Positions 42,800 to 52,919 of a stretch of DNA of 64,000 bases are shown here, in pieces. The stretch is from Bactericera cockerelli (Eukaryota; Arthropoda; Insecta; Hemiptera; Triozidae): positions 43,992,303 through 44,056,302 of the forward strand of contig CM044958.1 of NCBI GenBank assembly GCA_024516035.1, given 5' to 3'. Position numbers and translations under genes: made by a program. The notes beneath the pieces are model-generated. The model saw only the letters and a list, made by a program, of their open reading frames with translations, was not told the DNA's origin and did no database searches. Numbering within the stretch: position 1 is the first letter of the stretch; every line of letters starts with the position of its first letter.

Positions 42800-43170
42800 G
42801 AAGGATAAATCTCTCCCATCTTTACTTTATCACTCTTAAACTTTACATCATTCCTCTCCATATTTACGTCATTCTTCTCTACATCTACTTCATTCCTCCT
42901 TCACTCCTCCTGGATCCCTTACTTTATCTCTATTCGTATTATCTTCATCCGTCTCTATTTCTTCTCTACTTTTACTTCATTCCAACTCCACTTCAAGATT
43001 ATTTTCTACCTCTACCTCATATCCCTTTCACATCTCTTCACATTCACCCTCATTCATTCCTCCCAATCTCCAACTCATCCCTCCTTCACATCTACTTCGC
43101 TCCTCCTTACTAGATTCCTCCCTACCTTTCTTCACCTCTCCTCATCTTTACTTCACCCCCTTTCCCTCCC
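42800..43170 (+). repeat. CT-rich degenerate tract with 'TTACTTCATTCCTCC' phrase
   Basis: Pyrimidine-rich sequence with recurring CTACTTCATTC and CATCTACTTC phrases of no fixed period. Confidence 0.65.
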
Positions 43171-43191
43171 TCCCCCTCATCATCTCACCAG

Positions 43192-43205
43192 CGCTGTCGA
43201 CAGCG
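43192..43205. repeat. Perfect 14-bp palindrome
   Basis: CGCTGTCGACAGCG, in a short GC-rich patch with CGCGATCG and CCCGCGAG nearby. Confidence 0.6.
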
Positions 43206-43289
43206 GAATTGTTTTGACATCACCATGCGCGATCGTCTCCCGCGAGATTCAAAAACTTTTCCGCTTCAATCAGATGTGTGCTCATTCGC

Positions 43290-43600
43290 ATAATATAGTT
43301 CATTCAGCAGTTATAATATCGTATTCAGCACTGTGACATATTCTTGTTATAGCTGTTTATTGTATACAACACGGTGACTTATTTTATGGTGACATATTGT
43401 ATACAGCACCATGACACATACATCCTTCACCAGGTATGATATCGTATACAGTACTATGACACTTAGTTGCTTCAGCTGTTATGATATTGTATACAATATG
43501 GTAACAGATATTTCAGTGTCATTGTATACAACACTATAACACATACATACGTGCTTCAGCTATTATGATATTGTATACAACATGTTGACATATACGGAGT
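43290..43600 (+). repeat. Degenerate tandem repeat with 'GATATTGTATACA'
   Basis: CAGCTGTTATGATATTGTAT followed by ACAACATG-TGACATAT recurs about six times with a period near 55-65 bp. Confidence 0.7.
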
Positions 43601-43622
43601 AGGGCAAAAGTCTGTAAACCCC

Positions 43623-44218
43623 TGAATATTTGGGAACTTCACTTAATTTAATATTCAATTAAGAAGGGCGCCAATGAAAGATTGAATGACAATTACAGTT
43701 ATATTATTTATTGAATTGGTAAACGCAGACAAACGTTAGGTTCTCAGGTCTTACTTAGTAATTATTCTGAAAACATATTTCAATACTCAAATGATAAATG
43801 GGTGATTTAGTACTGGCACCTCATTCATATGCAGGACATTTGTCTATTAATAAATTACTGGATTGATATCTAAGCTTTCCTACTACTTTTAGGATCACAA
43901 CCCATTCATTTTATGCTTTGATTTCTAATGGTTTCTTTCCTGAAACAAATGAATTCAATTTATAAAAAACCTTTTCGTCAAGATAAGTTAAACTGATAAT
44001 AAGTTACTCTAGATTGAATTAATGCAAATATTCTGCAACTGACTTAGTTGATTGATGATAAAATTGTAACTGAAAACATTTCAAGAACAAAGGTTAACGG
44101 AAAATTTTAAATGGGTCGTGAATATGATATCCGATTGTGATTAACCCTATGTAACCTTTTCTGCAGCTTTGGACTATACCTCTTGTTTCAAACTCTGATC
44201 ATTCCTTACCAATTTCCA
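43623..44218 (-). repeat. 3' LTR of the BEL element
   Basis: Aligns in the same orientation with 46981-48836. Shared phrases include ACTTAATTTAA near the start, AAGAAGGGC, ACGCAGACAAA (43724 region and 48220), GACATTTGTCTATT / GACCATTTGTCTATT, TTTCTAATGGTTTCTT / TTTCTAATCGTTTCTT and TAACCTTTT. The low-coordinate end starts TG and the high end finishes CA. It lacks about 200 bp that the other LTR has between two CAGTTAT motifs. Confidence 0.65.
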
Positions 44219-45057
44219 GGTCTGGGAGAACAATCGTAAACAATCATAGAATCAGTCCATGCATGACAAGAATCAAAGATCCCATTCCAACCTTTTTGTG
44301 CTTGAAACATGAGCTTGGCTACCAGAACGGCTGCACAAAGTTCTAGTCTGGGTAGAGAGATTTGTTTTAATGGGGCCACTCTACTTTTCGCACACAGAAG
44401 ATTGCAAGCGACTTCATTTTTATCGGAAACAACTCGAATGTATAAACAGGCTGCATACGCAGATTCTGAAGCATTAGAAAATCCATATAATTCAATACCT
44501 GCAAGTGAGATGTGATCTTCATTATACCAAATTATCTTTTGAAATTTTTGATCTTTTGGGTGTACCCAAATTTGTCGATACATTTTTTCGCAATCGGCTT
44601 TTAGTATTACCTGAAGAAGGGAAAAAATATCATCCTGAAGTACTGGTCCGACCATTAGTGTATCGTTCACTGATAAACTAGAAGAGGATTTTGCCGAACC
44701 ATCAAATACAACTTTTAATCGAGTAGTGCTACTCGCCTCACGTATTACAGCCTGGTGAGGAAGATAATAGTGTGGTAATTTTTCCTGCCAATCTATATGG
44801 TCGGATACTTTGCTCATATGACCTAATTTTTCATAATCTTCCATAAAGTCAAAATATTGTTGTTTTATACCTTCCTTTTGTTTCCAGTCGTTCTCAACTG
44901 CTCTTAATCTTCCAATGGCTTGTGCTTTAGTGTTACCCAACTGCTGATTTGTACAATTGAAAGGAAGCTGTACGACGTATTTCCCGTCTTCTCCTCTGGT
45001 TACATGCTGGGCGAAGTGTTCTTCACAGTCTTTTTCTTCTTGCGACAGGTGTTTCAT
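44206..45057 (-). pseudogene. BEL reverse-transcriptase/A17 remnant, internally deleted
   Basis: This 283-residue frame holds the start of the BEL polymerase region: LPHQAVIREASSTTR, VVFDGSAKSSSSLSVND and ADCEKMYRQIWVHP, the last carrying the first catalytic Asp of the palm. It then jumps directly to IELYGFSNASESAYAAC and LPRLELCAAVLVAKL, which belong after the polymerase domain in the A17-type region. The YxDD segment is missing, so no polymerase activity is possible. The frame ends at a stop close to the 3' LTR boundary, just after the WTDSMIVYD motif. The remaining A17 region, RNase H and integrase are absent. Confidence 0.8.
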
Positions 45058-45344
45058 CTGTGGAATCTCTTCGATCTCCCAGAAAAATTTTTCAAAGAAG
45101 AATCAAGGTTCACATGTAAACAAGAAATATCAGAGTTTATGACATTTTCAATTTTTCCCGATATAATCCATCCGAATTTTGAGTTTTGTAAACTTGGGTA
45201 TCCTTTAGGACCCTCTATTTTATCATTTTTTAGGATGGTAAAAAAATATTCTGCGCCAACAATTATGTCGATATTTTTGGAAATATTGAAATTTGGGTCA
45301 CTCAGTTTGAACTCCTTTAAGTAATTCCAGTTGGTTTTTTTCAA
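45054..45344 (-). pseudogene. BEL pol fragment between protease and RT
   Basis: A 96-residue frame with DIIVGAEYFF and GWIISGKI-type phrases, usual for the linker that follows the BEL protease (IDLLIG.. / GWIVSG..). It is displaced by frameshifts from the protease frame upstream and the RT frame downstream. The downstream shift coincides with a short T run near 45088-45092 (plus sense). Confidence 0.7.
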
Positions 45345-45912
45345 ATGAAACTGCGGGTAATTTATTAGTTACTTTTGGAACCACTACAGCTTTCATCGGA
45401 ATTATAAAGTCTTCCAGTCTAGACCTGATTGTTACTTCACAAATAGAATTTACATTGAATTGGTTCGATCCACCTATTCCACTGATATTTATAGGTTTTA
45501 CTTTTTTAACCTCCAATTTTAATCTTTTTACACAATCTGCTGAAATAAAACAGCTCTGGGATCCTGAGTCAAGGAGTACTCGCACAGGTTTCAAGTTTCC
45601 ATTACCATCCTTTACACTTACCACAGCTGTAGATAACAATACTTGATGTTTAATGTTGCTTTCGAACTGGGTATAAACCGTCGTGAAATCAGTGGCTGTC
45701 TCTTCCTCGAATTCCTCAGCAGAACATGTAGATACATCTTTTTCTTTATCATCTTCAGTGGTGCCGGCGTGGTGAACTTGTGAAGAAAACTGGTGAAGGA
45801 GAGAATGATGTTTTTTAGAACATATTTTACACACTGATTTTGAAGTGCACTGAATAGCAGAATGAAGGTTAGATGACAAACAGTTAAAACAGAAATTGTG
45901 TTTTGAAACCAA
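45298..45912 (-). pseudogene. BEL zinc-knuckle and aspartic protease fragment
   Basis: The 204-residue frame begins with Cys/His clusters (CFNCLSSNLHSAIQC, CKICSKKHHSLLH), the nucleic-acid-binding part of gag. An acidic spacer follows, then the protease signature VRVLLDSGSQSCFIS with catalytic DSG, and GIGGSNQFNV. It overlaps the gag frame at 45884-45912. The join needs a shift at a T/A homopolymer near 45939-45950. Confidence 0.75.
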
Positions 45913-46927
45913 AGCAATTCGCTCTTTTATAGTGTGTTTTTTTTAAATCAAAACACTCATAAAGTTTGTGGTTTCCTTTCTTACACACCAAGCATGAAGA
46001 GAATGATACATGTGAAGGTGAGGTGATCTTTTTCTTGGACGAGACGCGAGACTCACTCATTTGACTTATCATGATCATATCTTCCAGGAAATCGTATAAA
46101 TTAATAAGAGAGGGTAATTTTCTCTTATTAATCCTTTTTGACCATTCTATATATACATTTTCTTCAAATTTTGATTCTATCAGAAATATGATCAAAATGT
46201 CCCAATGATCGACAGTAACGCCTAGACTTTTGAGGGCATTTAAATCTGTGCGCAGTGTGTTGAGAATATTTTTAAAAGAATACATACGATTTTCTGGGGA
46301 GTACTCAATTTCTGTGATATTTCTAAGATGATAGTTGACCGCCGAATACTTGTTGGAATAACTCTCACACAGCAATGTCCAGGCGATCTTGTAGTTCTCG
46401 GCAGCTAGCGGCAGATGCTGGATTAACCTTGCTGCTTCCTGTAGTAGTGATGTTTTTAAATACTGAAACTTTTGAATATCAGATAGTGTTTTATTATCAT
46501 GAACAAGACTTGAGAACATATCTCTAAATAAAGACCAATGTTGAATACCTCCATCAAAAGTTGGCAAATTAATAGTAGGTAACTTAATGATTGAATGCTC
46601 AGAATTGAAAATAGGTACGGGTTCATGTGTCTTCTCTATAGGTTCTAGCTGTACTAATACTTCCTCAATAGTATGCAAGACGCTTTCATAGTACTCCTCA
46701 AGAGAGACTATATCATCATCCTCACACAGCTCTAAGATCTCATTCTGCAAAGCAAGAAGCTCATCTCTTAAGCCATTTGCACGTCTGCTCAAGACCTTAG
46801 CTTCTCTGTTTTCTATGCTGATACCATTTACCTGATTGAAGAGTTTTGTTACTCTTCCTTTTGTTACACTTCTCTTGCGAATAGCAGTCTTGAGTTTTTC
46901 TGTATTCATATTAACAATGAAACACAA
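45884..46927 (-). pseudogene. BEL gag-like frame (DUF1759-like)
   Basis: 347 residues. A basic, helical N-terminus is followed by LPTINLPTFDGGIQHWSLFR, the hallmark of BEL gag (LPxLxLPxFxGD..W..F), and by KFQYLKTSLLQEAARLI and AWTLLCESYSNKYSAV. The distal end has one knuckle half (CLVCKKGNHKLYECF). Two possible starts lie six codons apart (Met1 and Met7). The frame is long and nearly intact, unlike the polymerase part, but runs into a stop after a homopolymer frameshift. The 5' end lies ~35 bp from the primer site. Confidence 0.8.
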
Positions 46928-46960
46928 AAAATATATTCACTTTTACGTTGGAAAAGATTC

Positions 46961-46980
46961 CCGAACTACCGAAGGACCAT
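46961..46980 (-). other. Primer binding site of the BEL element
   Basis: Directly next to the 5' LTR, the minus strand reads TGGTCCTTCGGTAGTTCGGG. TGGTCCTTCG is a primer-site form I associate with tRNA-Arg-primed insect BEL elements, and it starts with the TGG that pairs with a tRNA CCA end. Confidence 0.6.
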
Positions 46981-47276
46981 GAAAAATATTGATAACTTAA
47001 TTTAAGTACTTCCCAAGAAGGGCCTCCAAGAAGGAGTGAAATGAAAACAGTTATTTAATAATGAAGGAAAGCAGAGAAAAGTTGTTCTCTCGAGAGTTTA
47101 ATTTTTTCTGAAAACAAAATTGAAAACTCTGGAAAATATAAAACTGGCTGATTAGCCACCCTGAATATCTTTGGAAGGGCTTCCTGAGGGAGTATATTTG
47201 GAATTTTGCAAAATTAAAAGCGACGCAATAAAAAATTTCTTTTAGAGAGGAGCCAATTCCTTCAGCAGTTATAATA

Positions 47277-48195
47277 CGAGGTTTGGCTATTAAATTCGCA
47301 GACGCGAGCCGCTACGCAAAAGCTGTTCATTCTAGGAAGATATGATGAACATGTTTAGAAAGCTTCAAGTCTTGTGTTTTGATTGATAGCTGTCACATGC
47401 CTGTACTGTAATTAGTTCTGTTGTGATAGCCCGACGCGCAAGACACCTTTTTTTAATTTTGCCGGAATTTTGATTGATACAAACGTTGAGCAACGAGTGA
47501 TTATTGAATTTTACGTAAAACTTGATTGTGAAACTTTTTCTTTGTTAAAGACAGTGTACCAGGAGTCATGTTTGAAAAGATCAACGCTTTATAAGTGGTT
47601 TAAACGGTTTCAAGGTGGTCAGGAAGCTGTTGAGGACGATCCACGTCCTGGTCGCCCCCAAACCTCAAAAACTGACGAAAACATTGAAAAAATTGGTGTT
47701 ATGATTTGTTCTGACCGTAGATTAAGTCTAGGACTAATGGCTGATACACTTAAAATTAATAGATAATGTGTGAGACAAATTTTGCACGAAAATTTCAACA
47801 TGACAAAAGTTTGCGCAAAAATGGTGCCATGCGCCAGTCCACAGTGCCTTCTCCGTGAAGACGTTCTTATCCAAGTACAACATCCCAGTGTTGGAACACC
47901 CTCCTTAATCACCCGACCTGGCCCCGTGCGACTTTTACTTATTCCCAAAAATCAAATCTACCCTGAAAGGTACCAGATTTGACAGCGTAAATGACGTTAA
48001 GAAAAAACCGGCAAAAGTCTTGAAAGGCCTCACACAAAATGACCTCCACCACTGTTTCGATCAATGGAAAATTCGCCTGGAACGTTGTAGGGATAGAGGA
48101 GGGGAGTACATTGAAGGGGATAACTACTAAAGTTGGGTAAGTTAAACACACATCGTTTTATGGAAAGAATCTACGAACTTAATAGCCAAACCTCG
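47277..48195 (+). mobile_element. mariner-family transposon, internally deleted, 919 bp
   Basis: The ends are inverted: CGAGGTTTGGCTATTAAATT at the left, CGAGGTTTGGCTATTAAGTT read on the minus strand from the right, about 27 bp with three mismatches. TA flanks both sides (47275-47276 and 48196-48197), as expected for mariner. The transposase on the plus strand keeps its two ends only. It is inserted in the 5' LTR of the BEL element and in the opposite orientation. Confidence 0.9.
47470..48130 (+). pseudogene. mariner transposase, catalytic core deleted
   Basis: The N-terminal part (47470-47766) has the mariner helix-turn-helix region: ESCLKRSTLYKWFKRFQGG and EDDPRPGRPQTSKTDENI. After a stop at 47764-47766, reading resumes in the same area to AKMVP. 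The sequence then jumps to the C-terminal part, where HSAFSVKTFL and then SPDLAPCDFFLFPKIK can be read, ending TAA at 48128-48130. About 150-160 residues carrying the first two catalytic Asp are missing. A stop replaces the residue before SPDLAP. The protein cannot be active, but the inverted ends are good, so it could have moved using another copy's transposase. Confidence 0.85.
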
Positions 48196-48604
48196 TATTG
48201 TTTGAATTTGTATAATACGCAGACAAATCCTTCAGCAGCTTCTCAGCGTCTTACCTCTGGTCCAATTATTGCTGAAATTTGACTATTTCATTACTCAATA
48301 CTGTTATAATGTTTATCTTTTAGACTGGTCATTCATTTCATATGTCACGACCATTTGTCTATTAAAATAAATATACTTGATTTTGATTATTGCTAAGTTC
48401 GTTGTCCTTACTTACTAATTTAGGATCAACATAACCTCAAGATAAAGTTATTTTATGTTCCCTTTGTTTCTAATCGTTTCTTTTCCTTCGTAATGGTCAT
48501 TCATAATTGAATTTCAAATTTAATAAAATAAACCTTTCGTCAAAAATAAATAAATGATAATAATGTTGACTCGATTGACTATTAACCTTACTATTTTAAT
48601 ATTG

Positions 48605-48757
48605 CTGACTCAAACTGACCTCAGTAGATTGATCGATAAGGCAGCGGACTTGTAATCTGGATGTCAGAGGTTCAAGACCAAAGTTAAGCAAAAATTTAGT
48701 AAAGCGAGTGTGAATAGTTGTGATATCACGATTGTGATTAACACAAATATGCTAACC
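48605..48757 (+). mobile_element. SINE-E copy 4, nested in the BEL 5' LTR
   Basis: GACCTCAGTAGATTGATCGA, GCGGACTTGTAATCTGGATG, AGAGGTTCAAGAC, GTGATATCACGATTGTGATT and AACACAAATATGCTAACC. The corresponding position in the 3' LTR is empty. Confidence 0.8.
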
Positions 48758-48839
48758 TTTTACTGCTGACGCTATTGACTATTGACCTTACTTATTCATA
48801 ACTGCTGACTCCATTGACCTTACCTCTGTATTACTCCAG

Positions 48840-49190
48840 GTTTCTTATGGAACTGTTCGTCAAAAAGTCAAAAGTCACGTACTCAGGAGAAACGGCAGTT
48901 CAAATGTCGCACGATCCCTTGGGGAATATCTAGTAGAGAAGATTTAAGCCAAGCGAGGAGGCAATCCCTATTCCGCCGAGGGGAACAATGAGCCTCCGAA
49001 CTTTCAAACGGATAAATCTCAATTAAAAGTTTGTCGTCTCAGAGTTATGTAAATTAAGGTGCCAGATTTTCAAAATGTCGTTTCGTGATGTCTTGTTCAA
49101 TTTATGTTCATTCAACTAAATGATTTATTTTCATTTATGTGTATATTTACTATTGGTATGTGAGAGAAGCTGCAGATTTTCATTGTTCTA
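48840..49190. other. No gene seen
   Basis: Unique-looking sequence to the right of the BEL element. Confidence 0.3.
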
Positions 49191-49194
49191 TCAA

Positions 49195-49395
49195 ATAACC
49201 TTGAAATATAAGTAACCTTGAAACTTAAATATATATAAGTAACCTTGAAGTATAAGTATATATAACCTTTTTATTGTTCTGTAAAATAACCTTCAAATAT
49301 AAGTAAGTAACCTTGAAATTTGAAATATAAGTAACCTTGAAACTTGAAATATAAGTAACCTTGAAACTTGAAATATAAGTATATAACCTTGGCAT
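49195..49395 (+). repeat. 24-bp minisatellite 'AAGTAACCTTGAAACTTGAAATAT'
   Basis: ATATAAGTAACCTTGAAACT occurs in perfect or near-perfect form about seven times, with a stray 'TTTTTATTGTTCTGTAAAATAACC' interruption. The 63-residue minus frame here (YLYFKFQG repeats) follows the tandem. Confidence 0.85.
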
Positions 49396-49399
49396 CAAT

Positions 49400-49880
49400 A
49401 TTTTTACGATTCAAGCCACAATTGATGTGCGGATATTTGATGAAAATAATAAATGTTTGCATACCTACAACAAATCTTCACATGTGCTTCACAAATATCA
49501 AAACTACAGAACTCAAATGATTTTTGTCTATTATGATGATGTTGAACAAAAATTCAACAACATTAAATTTTTGATCTCCATTTTTTCTTCACTTTCGTCG
49601 ATATATAACGTTCTTCAGAATAAGAACAGGTAACAAGATGTAGGGTATCTTATGATCTTATGAACCTCCCCTTTTGTGCCGAGTAAGGATACCAAAGAGG
49701 GGAAATTTGCGGTGGCTCTTGATTTACAACAACAAAATATATGTACCTCTATTTTTTTTTTAAGTTTCCATGTATTTATATTTCACAAATAAACATCTTC
49801 AACAAATAATGAGGGTATACCCACCTTCAAAAGATAAAAAATCTTGTGCTGAAAGTGGGGATGTTCTGAAGGCTCCTCTC
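49400..49880. other. No gene seen
   Basis: AT-rich. Frames at 49427-49633 and 49770-49988 have no motif, and the latter runs into a SINE. Confidence 0.3.
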
Positions 49881-49883
49881 ACG

Positions 49884-50067
49884 TCCATTCGCTGGGAATC
49901 TTACCAGCTAACCACGTTACCCTCACCTAGCCTGGGTAGGGAATTCTGTTCCCTCACGTGTCCGGAGGGAACAGAAATTTCTGTGTGAAAAGTCTGCTCC
50001 AACCGGGAATCGAACTCAGGATCTCTGGACTACGGGCAGTAGTCACAACCGTTAAGCCATGAAGGCT
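49884..50067 (-). mobile_element. SINE-G copy, head plus core
   Basis: Plus-sense core CATTCGCTGGGAATCTTACC, AGCCTGGGTAGGG and head CCGGGAATCGAACTCAGGAT, TACGGGCAGTAGTCACAACC, GTTAAGCCATGAAGGCT. Between them lies GTCCGGAGGGAACAGAAATT, the G spacer. Confidence 0.8.
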
Positions 50068-50109
50068 AGATGATTACCCTTGAAAAAATCCTCGCCCTCC
50101 TTCGCTTCA

Positions 50110-50800
50110 CACAACTTCCAACCCTTCCCTTCTATCCCTTCCTTGCCTTCCCTTCTATCCCTCTTCTTCTATTCTTCCTCTTCCATCGCTCCTTTCTTAT
50201 CCCTATCCCTTCTCTTCGTACCCTCCCTTTTCTATCCCTCCTCTTCCATCCCTCTCCTTCTATCCCTCTTATTCTATTCATCCTCTTCTATCCCTTCTCT
50301 TCCTACTCCCTTTTCTATCCCTCCTCTTCCATCCCTCCCCTTCTATCCCTCTTCTTCTATTCTTCCTCTTTCATCGCTCCTTTCTTATCCCTCTTTTTTC
50401 CATCCCTTCCCTTCGTAGTCTCCCTTTTCTATCCCTCCTCTTCCATACCTCCCCTTGTATCCCTCTTCTTCTATTCTTCCTCTTCCATCCCGCTACCTTC
50501 TCTTCTATTCTTCTTCTTCCATCTCTGCCCTTACATCACTCTTCTTCTCCTCTTCCATCGCTCCTTTCTTATCCCTCCTCTTCCATTCCTTTTCGTAGCC
50601 TCCCTTTTCTATCCCTCCCCTTCCATTCCTCCCCTTCTATCCCTCTTCTTCTATTCTTCCTCTTATATCCCTCTCCTTTGTTATCCCTCCTCTTACATCC
50701 CTTCATTTCAAACGCTCCCTTTTCTATCCCTCCTATTCTACTTCAAGATTCTTCCTCTTCCGCCCCGATCCTTTCTTATCCCTCCTCTTCCATCCCTCTC
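50110..50800 (+). repeat. CT-rich minisatellite, ~24-bp units in ~130-bp higher-order blocks
   Basis: TCTATCCCTCCTCTTCCATC and CCTCCCTTTTCTATCCCTCC recur in a larger block (near 50225, 50310, 50430, 50600, 50715). The 244-residue Pro/Ser/Leu frame at 50070-50804 follows the array. Confidence 0.85.
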
Positions 50801-51004
50801 CTAGATACGTAGCTTTGATGTCCACGTGCACACATCTGGAAAAAGAACTTGGAAACTTCACAGGAGAAACCTAGGGGATGCCCACATAGGAAGCTCTAGA
50901 ACAAAGTGACGGGGAAGACAAGGAGATTGGAAGAGGTTCTGTCATCTTGAAACGGTGGATCTATATAGGCGAAGGCACGATATGGTCGGTAACAAAATAT
51001 CTAT

Positions 51005-51256
51005 AGTTGGTAATGAAATATATATAGTCACCGCCTCACCGACCCTACCTAGGCTAGGTGAGATAATGTGGGTATCTGGTAGCATTCGCAGCTAATGGAG
51101 GGTTAAACCCTCGCCTCGTCCCAATCAGGACCTCTAAGTTGGTAATGAAATATGTATAGTCACCGGCCCTACCCAGGCAAGGTAAGGTTAATGTGGGTAT
51201 CTGGTAGCATTCGCAGCGAATGGGGGGTAAATCCTCGTCCCAATCAGGACCTTTAA
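51005..51256 (+). repeat. Two tandem 132-bp units containing the SINE-G core
   Basis: AGTTGGTAATGAAATATATA at 51005 and again (one change) at 51137. Each unit includes CCTAC-CAGGC--GGT-AG, AATGTGGGTATCTGGTAGCA, TTCGCAG and AATGG-GGGTAAA-CC. Thus a G core fragment has been duplicated in tandem together with its flank. Confidence 0.75.
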
Positions 51257-51259
51257 GAG

Positions 51260-51850
51260 AATCTTTACCATTAAGAAGAGCATTTCGCAGTAAAAAATGT
51301 GCCACAAACAAACTAGCTCAACCAAACCCAATTAGTTTTGGGAAAAGGCAAAGTTAAATAATTATAAGAAATATGTATAGTCGGTAAGAAATTATAAAAT
51401 ATCATATTTACTAAGAGGGAATCGGTATCTTTCTTTTGACATGCTTGTCGAAAATTTGTTTATTCTACCTAACTAGAACGATAAAAATTTGAAAAATAAA
51501 AACAAATTCGAACCAAAATGCGTATTAGTGGAAGCGCCAGAACTACCACAGTATCATTGTCGATTTTTTTTTTTACTTTACACGTTGAACACCGAGGCTT
51601 TTTTTTAGTTTTTTTCCCAGGTATATGGGACAAAATTGGGATATTTAATTATGTCCCCTTAAGATCACGGGTTTGTTTCATGACTGAGTATCATTGCGTG
51701 CTCTGAAAACTCTATCCCCCTGCCCCCTTGCGAATGCCCATGTCTGTGATGCTGTGTCTAGTGTTATGTAGAAGACCTCCTTGTTCATCTCACACACAGT
51801 CACACATCCACGGCTTCTCTGTCATTATTTCCTCACCTGGGATCGACCAA
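51260..51850. other. No gene seen
   Basis: AT-rich unique-looking sequence. The 62-residue frame at 51518-51706 has no motif. Confidence 0.3.
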
Positions 51851-52068
51851 TAATAATAATAATAACACTCTTTAGTCATTAGTGAATGTTGGTGAGGTTA
51901 ATGCTCAAAGCATTTTCTACCACCTAACCCTCAGAGCCTTTTTATTATGTAGTCACAAACTCAAACTAATGAGGAAAAATTCATGCACTTTGTGGAATTC
52001 GCACCAACGGATCCCGACACAACCCGGATTACCAGACTAGCGCGTTAACCACTGAACTACCAGTGCAC
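51851..52068 (-). mobile_element. SINE-A copy 8
   Basis: Plus-sense tail AATAATAACACTCTTTAGTC to head CGCGTTAACCACTGAACTAC and CAGTGCAC. Box B is damaged (GGAATTCGCACCAACGG). Confidence 0.85.
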
Positions 52069-52219
52069 TTGACTACCACCAATACTACTCAGCTGTATCT
52101 GCGCCCAGGTCCCGACAGTTCCTCAATTGTCCTCAGGCCGTATGAGGGTTCCAACCTCACGCAGGTAAACACTACCTCGAATACAGATGAGAGTAGTTGT
52201 GTATGAGGGGAGGTGGAGG

Positions 52220-52250
52220 GTCAGTGTGAGTGAGTGAGTGAGTGAGTGAG

Positions 52251-52283
<33 letters not shown>

Positions 52284-52492
52284 TAGAGAGATAGAGAAGA
52301 GAAGAAGAGATAGAGTAAGAGGAAATAAGAAGAGTATGGTAAGAGAGAAATATGAAGAGAGAAAAGAGAGAAGAGAAAGAGAGAGAGAGAAGGAGGAGAG
52401 AGTTAGAGAAGGAAGTAACAAAGTAGAAGAGTTAATGAAAAAAAGAAGGAGAAGAGAGCTTTATGTTGGAAAATCGAGGGATGTCTGTCTAT

Positions 52493-52528
<36 letters not shown>

Positions 52529-52594
52529 GATATTGAGAGAATATGATCAAATGGGGGAGAGAGAGAAAGAGAGAGAGAAAGAGAAAGAGAAAGA

Positions 52595-52628
<34 letters not shown>

Positions 52629-52720
52629 TGGGAGAGCAATATTTAGAGAATATGTTCAAATGGGGAGAGAGAGAAGAGAAAGAGAGAGGGGAGGGACTCG
52701 GGGGGAGGAATTTAATTTCC
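52220..52720 (+). repeat. GA-rich compound microsatellite
   Basis: (GAGT)n at 52226-52250, long (GA)n blocks, and GAGAATATG(A/T)TCAAATGGGG twice (about 52538 and 52642). Confidence 0.9.
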
Positions 52721-52774
52721 AATCATCACGGAAAAATAAACATGTGATTATTTGTATTCTGGACACGCATGATT

Positions 52775-52915
52775 TTGAAGTAGAAGAAGAGGAGGAGAAG
52801 GAAGAAGAAGAAAAAGAACAGGAGGTGGAGGAGGAGGAGGAGAAAAAGAGGAGGAGGGAGAGAAGAAAAGAAGAAGAAGAAGAAGAGGAGGAAGAGGAAG
52901 AAGAAGATGGCTAAG
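52775..52915 (+). repeat. (GAA/GAG)n polypurine tract
   Basis: Glu/Lys-coding repeat on the plus strand (within the 123-residue frame 52543-52914), Phe/Leu/Ser on the minus strand. Simple repeat only. Confidence 0.9.
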
Positions 52916-52919
52916 AGGA

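Larger units (their letters stand above)
43623..48836 (-). mobile_element. Defective BEL/Pao LTR retrotransposon carrying a mariner and a SINE
   Basis: Order on the minus strand: 5' LTR (48836 down to 46981, split by a mariner and SINE-E), primer site (46980-46961), gag-like frame, zinc-knuckle/protease frame, reverse-transcriptase and A17-type remnants, then the 3' LTR (44218-43623). Coding segments are separated by frameshifts. Most of the polymerase, the RNase H and the integrase are deleted. LTR identity is low by eye, so the element is old. BEL/Pao is named from the gag (DUF1759-like), the DSG protease and the RT phrases. No target duplication was found. Confidence 0.85.
46981..48836 (-). 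repeat. 5' LTR of the BEL element, split by a mariner and a SINE
   Basis: Starts TGAAAAATATTG (plus sense) and ends TATTACTCCA near 48836. It includes two foreign segments: the mariner (47277-48195) and SINE-E copy 4 (about 48605-48757). With the mariner removed, CAGTTATAATATTG-TTTGAATT aligns with CAGTTATATTATTTATTGAATT in the other LTR. Confidence 0.6.

Noticed and set aside
44920..45324. Plus-strand frame of 134 residues
   Set aside because: Antisense shadow of the BEL coding remnants, which carry the recognisable motifs on the minus strand.
50070..50804. 244-residue open frame
   Set aside because: It follows the TCTATCCCTCCTCTTCCATC minisatellite. No start context or domain.
52543..52914. 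Glu/Lys-rich 123-residue frame
   Set aside because: A direct translation of (GA)n and (GAA)n repeats.
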